Below the pieces are notes generated by a model that saw nothing but the letters and a program-made list of their open reading frames with translations, did not search any database and was not told the origin of the DNA. Of a DNA stretch of 64,000 nt, positions 8,356 to 16,633 are shown piece by piece. Made by a program: the position numbers and the translations under genes. Source of the stretch: Aliitabrizicola sp041905595. Its GTDB lineage: Bacteria > Pseudomonadota > Alphaproteobacteria > Rhodobacterales > Rhodobacteraceae. Within the stretch, counting starts at the first letter, position 1, and each line of letters starts with the position of its first letter. The stretch spans positions 5,805-69,804 of the forward strand of contig JAYRKT010000023.1 of assembly GCA_041905595.1 (NCBI GenBank), in the 5' to 3' direction.

Positions 8356-10140
8356 TCACTTCGCGGCCTGGGCGCGGCGCTTGGCGCGCAGCGCGTCGGT
8401 TGCCTTCATGTCCACGCTCAGCGTGGCGGGATCGGTGATGACGACGCCGTAATCCTCCCTTGCTCCCTCGATCGAAACGAGGCCGTTCTTGACGTCCCAG
8501 GTGACCTTTTCCACGGCCCGGTCCATCGGGTTGCCGTAGCCGCCGCCTCCGGGGTTCATGTTGGTGATACGATCGCCCGGCTTGATGACCCGGATGACGT
8601 TTTCGCGGATGGTTTCCGAGACCTTCCCTTCCACCAGTTCCAGCCGCCCGACCTTGGTGTCGACCAGCGTGCTTGCCGCGCCGGCGGCCCCAACCGCGGG
8701 GATGCGCCGACCCTCGCCGAAGGTGATGAAGGTCATGTCGTCGTTCAGCGGCTCCACCTCCCAGGCGGTGCCGGATCCGCCGCGGAACCTGCCCGCGCCG
8801 CCGCTGTCGGTCATCAGCGAATAGCGGTGGATGATGATCGGATAGGAGTATTCCAGCAGCTCGACATCGCCCGAGGTCAGCGCGCCGAAACAACATTCCG
8901 GCCCGCAGGCATGCCAGCCGTCCTGGCTGGGCGTGGCCCCCGCGCCCGAGATGATGGTAGCCAGCACCATCGTCACGTATTCCTCATCGTGACGCTTGTC
9001 CCAGCCGGCGATGTTCAGCCCGTTGGCATGGCCCCACGAGGCCGAGACCTTGGCCGGGACCGCCTTCTCGAAGGCCAGCCGCACCGCATCGGTCAGCGTC
9101 TCCATCGGCGTCGTGGTGCAGTTCATGTGCGGCGCCGGTTCGGCGGCGTTGCAGATCGTGCCCTTCGGCCCGAAATCAACCGACACGCAGCGATAAAGCC
9201 CCTCGTTGTAGGGAGGCGGCAACTGGGCGAACATCATCAGGCCCAAATAGACGCCCGAATGGCTGTTCCCCTCGTAGCTGTTGATGAAATAGGGGATCTG
9301 CGGCGGCGAGGAGATGGCGATGTGGCAGCTGTCGCCCTTGATGGTGACCGTCGCCCGGATCTCGAAATCCCCGTAGCCGTGACCTGCATCCTCAAGGATC
9401 GCGGCGCCTTCATAGGTGCCGTCGGGCACGCCCGCGATCAGGCTGCGCATCTGTTTCTCGGCCATGTCGAGCAGCATCTCGATGCAGGCATCGACCTGTT
9501 CCTCGCCGTACTTCTCCAACATCGCCAGAAGCGCGCGCTCACCCACCTGGCATGCGCCGATCAGCGCGTTGAAGTCGCCCTCCTGGTCGCGGCGGGCGCG
9601 CATGTTGGTCAGGATAAAGTTCAGCACGTCCTTGCGCGGCTGGCCCCGGTCCCAGACCTTGACCGGCGGGATGCGCAGGCACTCGGCGTAGATTTCCTTG
9701 GCATTCGGGTTGTAGCCAGCCGGGACCGGCCCGCCGACATCTGTCAGGTGGCCCTTGCAGACGGTCCAGTATTTCAGCCGTCCCTTCCAGAACACCGGTT
9801 TGTAAAAACAAGTATCGATGGCATGCGACCCGCCCCAGGCCGGGTCGTTGTGGATTATGAGATCGCCTTCGTGGATGTCGCCCTCGAAATACTTCGCCAC
9901 CACCTTCATCGCCGGGATCAGCGAGCCGAGGTGGATGGGGATGTCCTGCCCCTGCAGGATCATCTCGGGGCGGTGATTGAACAGCGCCGTCGAATAGTCA
10001 TGCGCAAGGTTGAAGACCGAGGACCGCGCGGTCTTTTCCAGCGACAGCGTCATCTCGCGCTGCGTCGTCTCGAGGATGCCCCGCACCACCGACAGGGTGA
10101 TCGGGTCCACCTCCACCTTCATCCTTGGTCTTGCCGCCAT
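8356..10140 (-). CDS. hyuB: Hydantoinase/oxoprolinase subunit B
   Basis: This 594-residue partner of HyuA belongs to the hydantoinase B family. It has the conserved blocks VFNLAHDYSTALFN and DIPIHLGSL and the later HNDPAWGGSHAIDT segment. The start chosen is MAARPRMKVEVDPIT (ATG at 10138-10140), which has a GGAGGG ribosome-binding site 8 nt upstream. It is the first gene of the hyuBA-liv operon, transcribed away from the AraC-type regulator across a 254-bp divergent promoter region in which I could not pick out a reliable promoter or operator. Confidence 0.88.
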   Translation of the reverse strand: MAARPRMKVEVDPITLSVVRGILETTQREMTLSLEKTARSSVFNLAHDYSTALFNHRPEMILQGQDIPIHLGSLIPAMKVVAKYFEGDIHEGDLIIHNDPAWGGSHAIDTCFYKPVFWKGRLKYWTVCKGHLTDVGGPVPAGYNPNAKEIYAECLRIPPVKVWDRGQPRKDVLNFILTNMRARRDQEGDFNALIGACQVGERALLAMLEKYGEEQVDACIEMLLDMAEKQMRSLIAGVPDGTYEGAAILEDAGHGYGDFEIRATVTIKGDSCHIAISSPPQIPYFINSYEGNSHSGVYLGLMMFAQLPPPYNEGLYRCVSVDFGPKGTICNAAEPAPHMNCTTTPMETLTDAVRLAFEKAVPAKVSASWGHANGLNIAGWDKRHDEEYVTMVLATIISGAGATPSQDGWHACGPECCFGALTSGDVELLEYSYPIIIHRYSLMTDSGGAGRFRGGSGTAWEVEPLNDDMTFITFGEGRRIPAVGAAGAASTLVDTKVGRLELVEGKVSETIRENVIRVIKPGDRITNMNPGGGGYGNPMDRAVEKVTWDVKNGLVSIEGAREDYGVVITDPATLSVDMKATDALRAKRRAQAAK

Positions 10141-10394
10141 CACGAAGCCCTCCGTTGAGAGCCGTGCAAACAGGGACCGCCCGGCCCTGAGGCCGGTCTG
10201 TGATGCTGGAAATCCCTGTCGCACGGCGTCTGTTGCGCCTTTGATGTGACAAGGCTAGCGAGCGTCAGGCCTGCGCGTCTTTGCAGGCGGCGCACCTCCT
10301 TTTGCGTTTCCGTGCAGTCCTGCCCCGGTACGACATGCGGCGCTTGCCCGACTCGATGCGACATGCCCTGATGCGCAAAGGGGGAACGCGGCGC

Positions 10395-11339
10395 ATGAAA
10401 AGCACCATCACCACGCGGGGAATCGACCAGTCGGCACGCAGCAGCCACTGGCACGAGACGATCGCGCGGACCTACTTCCCGCTCGACCTGACCTTCGCCC
10501 GGCCCGAGGCCTTCGACGGCGAGCTGTCCTGCTGGGACCTGGGCGAGGTGTCGCTGTCGCGCCTGACCTCGGATGCGCTTCTGTACCGCCGGCTGCCGAA
10601 ACACTTTCGCGAACCCGGCCCCGAGGAGTTTCTTGTGACTCTTCCCGCCAAGGCCGAGGTGCGCTTTGCCCAGGGCGGCAAGGAGGTGCGCGCCAATCCC
10701 GGCGCCTTCTTCATCGAGCGCAGCCACGAGCCCTACGAATTCAGCCATGCCGAGCCTGCCGACCTTTGGGTGATGAAGCTGTCGAAGGACATGCTCGGCG
10801 GGCGGATCCGTGCGCCGGACCGGTTCTGCTCGCTGCAGTTTGATGCGACAAACGGGGCGAACGGGCTGTTCGTGGACATGGTCCACCTGATCCCGCAGCG
10901 CTATGACGCGATGAGCGAAGAGACCCGCGCCATCGTGGGGCGGCAACTCGCCGACCTGCTGGCGTTGGCGATCCAGTCCGACGAACGGGTGCTGACCTCC
11001 GGCGTCTCGACGGTGCGCACGGCGCATCTCGCCCGGATCGAAGCCTTCGTGCGCCGCAACATCGACGACCCCGATCTGGGTCCCGATGAAGTGGCGGCGG
11101 GCTGTGGGATTTCGGTGCGCTACCTGCACGAGCTCTTGCGCGACACCAACACGACGCTTGGCCAGTGGGTCCGCGACACAAGGTTGATGGCCGCGATGGA
11201 GGATCTCCGGAACCCCGCCGACTGCCGAACCATCGGCGAGATCGCCTTTGCGCGGGGCTTCACCGATCAGGCGCAGTTCAGCCGCGCCTTCCGCTCGCGC
11301 TTCGGCTTCAGTCCCAAGGAGGCGCGCGGCCGAGGCTGA
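10395..11339 (+). CDS. AraC-family transcriptional regulator
   Basis: This protein of 314 residues has an N-terminal AraC-binding-like sensor half and a C-terminal pair of helix-turn-helix motifs. Helix 1 lies around DEVAAGCGISVRYLHELL. The signature AraC stretch IAFARGFTDQAQFSRAF is followed by FSPKEARG. The ATG at 10395 has an AAAGGGGGAA site 5-8 nt upstream; in-frame starts further upstream (10281, 10371) lack one. It is divergent from hyuB and convergent with the carboxylase-like operon, so the hyu-liv genes are the likely target, with the cyclic amide or its product as effector. The target is inference. Confidence 0.85.
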   Translation: MKSTITTRGIDQSARSSHWHETIARTYFPLDLTFARPEAFDGELSCWDLGEVSLSRLTSDALLYRRLPKHFREPGPEEFLVTLPAKAEVRFAQGGKEVRANPGAFFIERSHEPYEFSHAEPADLWVMKLSKDMLGGRIRAPDRFCSLQFDATNGANGLFVDMVHLIPQRYDAMSEETRAIVGRQLADLLALAIQSDERVLTSGVSTVRTAHLARIEAFVRRNIDDPDLGPDEVAAGCGISVRYLHELLRDTNTTLGQWVRDTRLMAAMEDLRNPADCRTIGEIAFARGFTDQAQFSRAFRSRFGFSPKEARGRG

Positions 11340-11422
11340 GCCGGGGCCCGCCGTCACCTCCGCCCCCTTCCCCGCGACATCGCGAGGAAGGCGGTCAGGG
11401 AAACGGAGGGCGGCCGGGTGCA

Positions 11423-12391
11423 TCACCGTCCCAGATGGTCGCGCACGCGCCGCAGCGCCGCCTGTCGGTCATGGCGGGCGGCAAGCGCCTGATCCATCGT
11501 CACCTCAATGAAGCGCGCTGGCGCATGTGGCTGAAGCTGGCCGATCAGGTCCATGTCGGCGCTGATGACGCAGCCCAGCATCATGTAACCGCCGCCCGAG
11601 ACCGCATCGCGGTGCAGTACGATCGGCTCAGTCCCGCCCGGCACCTGGATCGAGCCGTAAGGATAGCAGGCATCGACGATGTTCGAAGGGTTCGATCCCG
11701 CACCGAAGGGTTGTTCGCGCGGCACGAAGTCAAGCGCCTTGCCACCGCGGAAGCGATAGCCGATCCGGTCGGCCTCGGGCGCGACCTTCCAGGTGTCGGC
11801 AAAGAACTGTCGCCCCGCATCGGCGGTGATCCGGTGCCAGTAGAGGCCGGGCAGCATCCGCAGTTCCGCGGGGTTCCCCGGCCCGCGCCGCAGGTTGGCC
11901 GGCACCGCGCCCTTTCCGCCGCCCCCCTTGCCGACCGGCAGTTCGTCCCCGGCCTTCAGCGCCCGCCCCTCGTGTCCGCCAAGCGCCCCGAGCGTGTAGG
12001 TCGAGCGCGAGCCGAGCTTGACCGGCACGTCGATCCCGCCCGAGACGGCGATATAGGCCCGTGCGCCCGCCTTGAGGAAGCCGAAGCTCAGCCGGTCGCC
12101 CGCCTTGATAGGGAACGCTTCCCAGGTCGCGCGCTCTTCCCCGTTGACCTTTGGCGGCAGGTCGCCGCCTGTCACGGCGACGGTGGCCGGGGCGGTGAAT
12201 TCCAGCTCTGGCCCCATGAACACCGCTTCCAGCACAGCCGCGCCTTCGTCATTGCCAACCAGCATGTTGGCCACGCGCAGCGCAAAGCGGTCCATCCCGC
12301 CAGAGATCGGAATGCCGAGGTGGTAGTAGCCGGGCCGGCCAAGATCCTGAACCGTGGTCGAGAGGCCCGGAGAATGAACCTTAACGGCCAT
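11423..12391 (-). CDS. pxpC: KipA/PxpC-type biotin-dependent carboxyltransferase-like subunit
   Basis: This 322-residue protein of the AHS2/KipA family opens with VHSPGLSTTVQDLGRPGY and contains GIPISGGMDRFALRVANML, both characteristic of 5-oxoprolinase subunit C and of the matching half of the urea carboxylase carboxyltransferase. Its start codon overlaps the end of the preceding KipI-like gene by 11 nt, and the two are expected to form a heteromer. In E. coli and Bacillus the PxpABC complex hydrolyses 5-oxoproline with ATP. The adjacent biotin carboxylase and carrier suggest that here the pair could transfer a carboxyl group. Confidence 0.85.
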   Translation of the reverse strand: MAVKVHSPGLSTTVQDLGRPGYYHLGIPISGGMDRFALRVANMLVGNDEGAAVLEAVFMGPELEFTAPATVAVTGGDLPPKVNGEERATWEAFPIKAGDRLSFGFLKAGARAYIAVSGGIDVPVKLGSRSTYTLGALGGHEGRALKAGDELPVGKGGGGKGAVPANLRRGPGNPAELRMLPGLYWHRITADAGRQFFADTWKVAPEADRIGYRFRGGKALDFVPREQPFGAGSNPSNIVDACYPYGSIQVPGGTEPIVLHRDAVSGGGYMMLGCVISADMDLIGQLQPHAPARFIEVTMDQALAARHDRQAALRRVRDHLGR

Positions 12392-13256
12392 GAAGCGCCT
12401 CCATCAGCTTGGCATTGGTGCCGGCCATGTCCTTGTTGAAATCGGCAAGCGAGAAGGTCGCCGGGCGGATCACCGGCTCGAACCGGTTCGCCTCGACCGC
12501 CTCCAGCGCCGCGTCGTAGTCGTCGCGGCCGATCGGCTTCCACTTCACGATGTCGCCGGGGCGGAACAGGCACATCTCGTCCTGAAGGTAGCTGACCTGC
12601 TGGTTCGGGTCGTAGATCGGCATCGGCGTGATGCCGAACATCTGGTAACCGCCAGCGCCGCGCACCGAGTAAATGCAGCTGAAGCAACCGCCATGGCCGA
12701 TGGTCAACTTCGGCGTATCGGTCCTTGGCCGCAGGTATTTTGGCACCTGAAGCTGCTTCTTCCGCTCGACCATCTGGTAGAGGAACGGCAGGCCCGCCAC
12801 GAAGCCGACCATCGAGACGAACCAGGGCTGGCTGGAATGGGCCTTGATGAAATTCTCGACCGTGCCCAGCCCGTTGATCTCGGCCGCGTATTCGAGGTCG
12901 GTCTTCGTCGGGTCCTGATGCCGCTCGCGGAAACGCATCAGCGTCTCGTGCGTCCAGGGGTCCTGGTAGAAAACCGGGATTTCCATGATCCGGGTCTTGA
13001 GCGAGGCGTCCGACTTCGACGCTGCGGCCTCCATCCCCTTCAGTTCCTTGAGCAGGTCGTCGGGCCTGATGGCGTCAGGGTCGAACTTGATCTGGAAGCT
13101 CGCATTGGCCGGGCAGATCTCGGTCACGCCCTTGATGCCGGCCTCGCGCACGGCGTTGGTCATCGACAGCGAGGTGAAGAAGGCCTCAAGCGACATGCCT
13201 TCGGAAACCTCTCCGAAGATGTGCTCGTCGCCCCCGAAGCTGAATCGGATCGACAT
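12381..13256 (-). CDS. pxpB: KipI/PxpB-type (AHS1) subunit, extended
   Basis: This 291-residue AHS1/KipI-family protein is longer than the usual PxpB (roughly 220-240), with extra residues mainly at the C-terminus after FRPGDIVKWKPI. The core has GLPFLYQM (PxpB: GFPYL), then GHGGCFSC and GAGGYQMFGITPM. A glycine-rich turn followed by GGYQ recalls the urea carboxylase transferase domain as much as PxpB. It starts 8 nt after the biotin carboxylase gene with a GGAGGG site upstream. The family is secure. Whether it is a 5-oxoprolinase subunit or half of a true carboxyltransferase is open. Confidence 0.82.
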   Translation of the reverse strand: MSIRFSFGGDEHIFGEVSEGMSLEAFFTSLSMTNAVREAGIKGVTEICPANASFQIKFDPDAIRPDDLLKELKGMEAAASKSDASLKTRIMEIPVFYQDPWTHETLMRFRERHQDPTKTDLEYAAEINGLGTVENFIKAHSSQPWFVSMVGFVAGLPFLYQMVERKKQLQVPKYLRPRTDTPKLTIGHGGCFSCIYSVRGAGGYQMFGITPMPIYDPNQQVSYLQDEMCLFRPGDIVKWKPIGRDDYDAALEAVEANRFEPVIRPATFSLADFNKDMAGTNAKLMEALHGR

Positions 13257-13264
13257 GGTCCCTC

Positions 13265-14641
13265 CTATGGTTCGAGATCCGGCACCAGCCGGGCGGAGTG
13301 GGTTTCAAGCCAGCCTTCCAGCCAGCGGGTATGAACGGCGTTCGCCTGCACGTCGGGATCCTCGGCAAGTGCGAGGAACAGCGGCTTGGTGGTGCGCAGT
13401 CCCTCGATCCGGGTCTCGGCCAGCGCGCGGACCAGCCGCCGGATCGCCGCCTCGCGCGTCTCGCCATGGACGACCAGCTTGGCCAGCAGCGAGTCGTAAA
13501 ACGGCGGCACCGTGTAGCCGGAATAGAGCATCGACTCGAACCGCACGCCCGGCCCGCCGGGCACGCGCAGCGCGCTGACGGTTCCGGGGAACGGGGCGAA
13601 ATCGCGCGACGGGTCCTCGGCATTCAGCCGCACTTCGATGGCATGGCCGCGCACCGCGATGTCACGCTGTTTCAGGCGCAACGGCTCGCCCCCGGCGATG
13701 CGCAGGCCCTCGGCCACCAGATCGACGCCGGTGATCATCTCGGTCACTGGATGCTCGACCTGGATGCGGGTGTTCATCTCGATGAAGAAGAAGCGGTCCG
13801 ACGCATCGTCATAAAGGAACTCGATCGTCCCTGCGCCGGAATAGCCCACGGCGCGGGTCAGCCGAACCGCGCTCTGGCACAGCTCGTCGCGAACGCGGTC
13901 CGACAGCGCGCACGAGGGCGCCTCTTCCCAGACCTTTTGGCGGCGGCGCTGGAGCGAGCATTCCCGTTCGTAACAGTGGACCGCATCGCGACCGTCGCCC
14001 AGCACCTGCACCTCGATATGCCGGGCCCGGCTCACGACCTTTTCCATGTAGAGGCCGCCATCGCCGAAAGCGGCCAGCGCCTCGGCCGCGGCCTGCGGAA
14101 AGGCCGCCTCGAACTCGGCCAGCCCGTTGGCGATGCGGATTCCCCGCCCGCCCCCGCCGGCGGCGGCCTTGATCATCACCGGAAAGCCGGTGTCGAGCAG
14201 GATGTGCCGCGCCGCCTCGATATCGGCTACACGCCCCATCGACCCGGGCACAACCGGCACACCCGCCGCGTGGGCGGCTGAGCGGGCAGCAACCTTGTCG
14301 CCCATGGTGCGAATCGCCTCGGCCGACGGGCCGACGAAAACGATCCCGGCCGTCGCGCAGGCCTCGGCGAACTCGGCATTCTCGGCGAGGAATCCGTAAC
14401 CCGGATGGATGCTTTCCGCGCCGGTCTGCTCGGCCGCCTTTAGGATCGCCGCGACGTTCAGGTAGCTTTTCTTCGCCGCCGGCGGGCCGATGTTCACCGC
14501 CTCGTCCGCGATCTGCACATGCAGGCTGTCGCGGTCGGCGTCGGAGTACACGGCGACGGTCGCGATGCCGAGGTCTTTCGCCGCGCGGATCACCCGCACG
14601 GCAATCTCACCCCGGTTGGCGACCAGAAGCTTCTTCAGCAT
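13265..14641 (-). CDS. Biotin carboxylase (AccC-like)
   Basis: This 458-residue ATP-grasp enzyme carboxylates biotin with bicarbonate. It has MLKKLLVANRGEIAVRVIRA at the start, HPGYGFLAENAEFA, the ATP-binding glycine loop AAGGGGRGIR, ECSLQRRRQKVWEEAPS and the active-site region IEMNTRIQVEHPVTE. The length matches stand-alone AccC, about 450. The ATG at 14639-14641 overlaps the stop of the biotin carrier gene by 4 nt; an adjacent TTG is not needed. Placement with a short biotin carrier and KipI/KipA proteins, and with no accA/accD, suggests it does not serve fatty-acid synthesis but an amide- or urea-carboxylating enzyme. That role is inferred. Confidence 0.87.
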   Translation of the reverse strand: MLKKLLVANRGEIAVRVIRAAKDLGIATVAVYSDADRDSLHVQIADEAVNIGPPAAKKSYLNVAAILKAAEQTGAESIHPGYGFLAENAEFAEACATAGIVFVGPSAEAIRTMGDKVAARSAAHAAGVPVVPGSMGRVADIEAARHILLDTGFPVMIKAAAGGGGRGIRIANGLAEFEAAFPQAAAEALAAFGDGGLYMEKVVSRARHIEVQVLGDGRDAVHCYERECSLQRRRQKVWEEAPSCALSDRVRDELCQSAVRLTRAVGYSGAGTIEFLYDDASDRFFFIEMNTRIQVEHPVTEMITGVDLVAEGLRIAGGEPLRLKQRDIAVRGHAIEVRLNAEDPSRDFAPFPGTVSALRVPGGPGVRFESMLYSGYTVPPFYDSLLAKLVVHGETREAAIRRLVRALAETRIEGLRTTKPLFLALAEDPDVQANAVHTRWLEGWLETHSARLVPDLEP

Positions 14642-14874
14642 CAATCGACCTCGGCCAGTACCGCGCCCGCCATGACGGGCTCTTCATTGTCGCAGGCGAA
14701 GCGGATGTTCGACCCCGCCACATCGGCCTTCACTTCGTGGAAGGACTTCATCACCTCGATCAGACCGATCACGTCGCCAACCGCGACGGCATCGCCATCG
14801 GCCTTGAAGGGCGGCTTGTCGGGCGACGAGGCGCGGTAGAAGGTGCCGGGAAGGGGGGACAGAAGCTGGGCCAT
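14641..14874 (-). CDS. Short biotinyl carrier protein (BCCP-like)
   Basis: This protein of 77 residues is essentially a lone biotinyl/lipoyl domain: LSPLPGTFYRA at the start, a GDVIGLIEVMKSFHEV biotinylation hairpin and a final EPVMAGAVLAEV strand. The modified lysine would be the K of EVMKS, where canonical AccB has EAMKM, so the residues flanking the lysine differ. It lacks the AccB N-terminal extension. It begins at ATG 14872-14874, 10 nt after pxpA ends, and is translationally coupled to the biotin carboxylase gene. It is the likely carboxybiotin shuttle between that enzyme and the KipI/KipA pair. Confidence 0.85.
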   Translation of the reverse strand: MAQLLSPLPGTFYRASSPDKPPFKADGDAVAVGDVIGLIEVMKSFHEVKADVAGSNIRFACDNEEPVMAGAVLAEVD

Positions 14875-14884
14875 TTCGAACCTC

Positions 14885-15610
14885 TCAGATCGTGTAGGGC
14901 TGGACTGCCGCCCGGACCGCGCGGGCGATGTCGAGCGCGTTAGGCGTGTCGGAGTGGATGCAGATGGAGTCGCAGCGCACGGGGATGTCCGACCCGTCGG
15001 TCGCGGTACCCTTGCCCTCACGGATCGCCCGGACGCAGCGCGCGGCGGCCACCGCCGGGTCCTTTGAGTCGTGCTCGCGGGTCACGATCAGGCTGCCATC
15101 GGGCCGGTAGTCGAGATCGGCATAGAACTCGGCCACAAATCCATGCCCGCGCGCCGGATAGACCGTCTCGTGCAACGTCCCAGTCATGCCGAGAAGCGGC
15201 ACCTTGAAGACATCGGCCGCGTCGCAGACCGCCTGCGCAATCTCGTCCTGCCGCGCGGCCATGCCATAGAGGCTGCCATGCGGCTTGATGTGGTTGAGCT
15301 CCATACCCTCGGCCTTCAGGAAACCGCAGAGGGCGCCGATCTGGTAGATCAGGCAGTTCGCCATCTCTTCCCGGCCCATCTTCATCTCGCGCCGGCCGAA
15401 ACCCTGCAGATCGGGAAGCGACGGATGCGCACCCACTTTCACGCCGTGCTGCTTCGCAAGCCGGACGGTGGAGCGCATGTGGTTGAAATCGCTGGCATGA
15501 AAGCCGCAGGCCACATTGGCGATGTGGATGTAGGGCATCATCCCAGCATCATCGCCCATGCGATAGAGACCAAAGCTCTCGCCCATGTCACAGTTGACCG
15601 TGACAGGCAT
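14885..15610 (-). CDS. pxpA: LamB/YcsF family protein (5-oxoprolinase subunit A)
   Basis: This 241-residue protein starts VTVNCDMGESFG and contains ANVACGFHASDFNHM and KVGAHPSLPDLQGFGRR. These are the metal- and substrate-site blocks of the LamB/YcsF family, whose E. coli member PxpA is a subunit of 5-oxoprolinase. It heads the five-gene operon pxpA-BCCP-BC-pxpB-pxpC. Its ATG at 15608-15610 faces a divergent LysR gene. I infer that it carries the hydrolytic half-reaction on an activated (carboxylated or phosphorylated) amide. Confidence 0.85.
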   Translation of the reverse strand: MPVTVNCDMGESFGLYRMGDDAGMMPYIHIANVACGFHASDFNHMRSTVRLAKQHGVKVGAHPSLPDLQGFGRREMKMGREEMANCLIYQIGALCGFLKAEGMELNHIKPHGSLYGMAARQDEIAQAVCDAADVFKVPLLGMTGTLHETVYPARGHGFVAEFYADLDYRPDGSLIVTREHDSKDPAVAAARCVRAIREGKGTATDGSDIPVRCDSICIHSDTPNALDIARAVRAAVQPYTI

Positions 15611-15692
15611 GACACCCCCCGCAATGTTGTCGATTTTTCTGGATGCTGGCGCGAGTCGCCTTCATTGGCAAATACGAAATTCTGCAACCTGT

Positions 15693-15709
15693 TATCGAAA
15701 ATTATGATA
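15693..15709. promoter_or_regulatory. Candidate LysR-type operator (TATC-N9-GATA)
   Basis: An interrupted palindrome TATC-N9-GATA contains the T-N11-A core of LysR-family sites. It lies 11 nt before the LysR start codon, in the divergent pxpA/lysR gap, which is also more AT-rich than its surroundings. Autoregulation and control of the carboxylase-like operon are plausible. Confidence 0.45.
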
Positions 15710-15720
15710 CAGAGTGCTTC

Positions 15721-16626
15721 ATGCCTCTGACGCTCAAGCAGCTTCGCTATTTCATCGCCGCCGCGGAAACGGGGCAGATCAGCCATGCGGCGATGGAGAT
15801 GAACATCTCGCAATCCGCCGTCACGGCGGGCATCCAGGGGCTGGAGGCGACTCTTGGGGTCAAACTGCTCGCCCGCGGCGCGCAGGGTGTGTCGGTCACG
15901 CCCGAAGGCGCACGCTTCCTGACCCGGGCAAAGGGGATCATGGCGGCGGTCGAGGATGCGACGCGCAGCCCGCTTGGCGAAGAGACCGGGATCACAGGCC
16001 GCCTGAGGCTGGGCGTGACCTACACCGTCGCCGGCTATTTCATGGCTCGCCACTATGCCGCTTTCCGCCGCAGCTATCCGGGGATCACGCTGGAGCTATC
16101 CGAGCTGCCTCGAGCGGCGATCGAGAACGCCCTTGCAACCGGCGGGCTGGACCTCGCGGTGCTCCTGACCTCGAACCTGGCCAATCACGAGGATCTGGAT
16201 GCGGAAACGCTGTTTCGCTCGCGCCGGCGGCTGTGGCTGCCGTCCGATCACGCGCTGCTCCAGGCGGAGGAAGTGACCCTGCAAGACGTCGCGCGGGAGC
16301 CCTATGTCATGCTGACGGTCGACGAAGCAAGCCGCACGGCCGGGCGGTACTGGGATGCCTATGGCCTGTTACCGGACGTGGTCTTTTCCACATCGTCGGT
16401 CGAGGCGGTGCGGTCGATGGTTGCCGCGGGGATGGGTGTGACCATCCTGTCCGACATGGTCTATCGCCCCTGGTCTCTGGAAGGGCAGCGGATCGAGCAA
16501 CGGCTGCTGCGCGAAACAGTACCCTCGATGGACGTCGGCCTGACCTGGTCGCGCGCGCGCCCCCTCAGCGGCCCGGCGCAGATCTTCCGCGCCTTCCTGT
16601 CGGTCACCCTTGGCTCGGGTGGCTAG
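15721..16626 (+). CDS. LysR-family transcriptional regulator
   Basis: This 301-residue regulator has the N-terminal LysR helix-turn-helix (LKQLRYFIAAAETGQISHAA, then ISQSAVTAGIQGLEATLGV) and a C-terminal periplasmic-binding-like effector domain from about residue 90. The start at MPLTLKQL (ATG 15721) is the family-standard position; reading further upstream would add an AT-rich, non-conserved extension. Being divergent from pxpA, it probably controls the pxpA-BCCP-BC-pxpBC operon. Confidence 0.88.
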   Translation: MPLTLKQLRYFIAAAETGQISHAAMEMNISQSAVTAGIQGLEATLGVKLLARGAQGVSVTPEGARFLTRAKGIMAAVEDATRSPLGEETGITGRLRLGVTYTVAGYFMARHYAAFRRSYPGITLELSELPRAAIENALATGGLDLAVLLTSNLANHEDLDAETLFRSRRRLWLPSDHALLQAEEVTLQDVAREPYVMLTVDEASRTAGRYWDAYGLLPDVVFSTSSVEAVRSMVAAGMGVTILSDMVYRPWSLEGQRIEQRLLRETVPSMDVGLTWSRARPLSGPAQIFRAFLSVTLGSGG

Positions 16627-16633
16627 CAGCTGC

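Noticed and set aside
6597..8438. A 613-codon open frame antisense to hyuA
   Set aside because: Composition is that of a GC-rich shadow; hyuA on the other strand is complete with family motifs.
13265..14874. AccB/AccC of fatty-acid synthesis
   Set aside because: The carrier lacks the AccB N-terminal part, and the genes are locked into an operon with KipI/KipA and PxpA.
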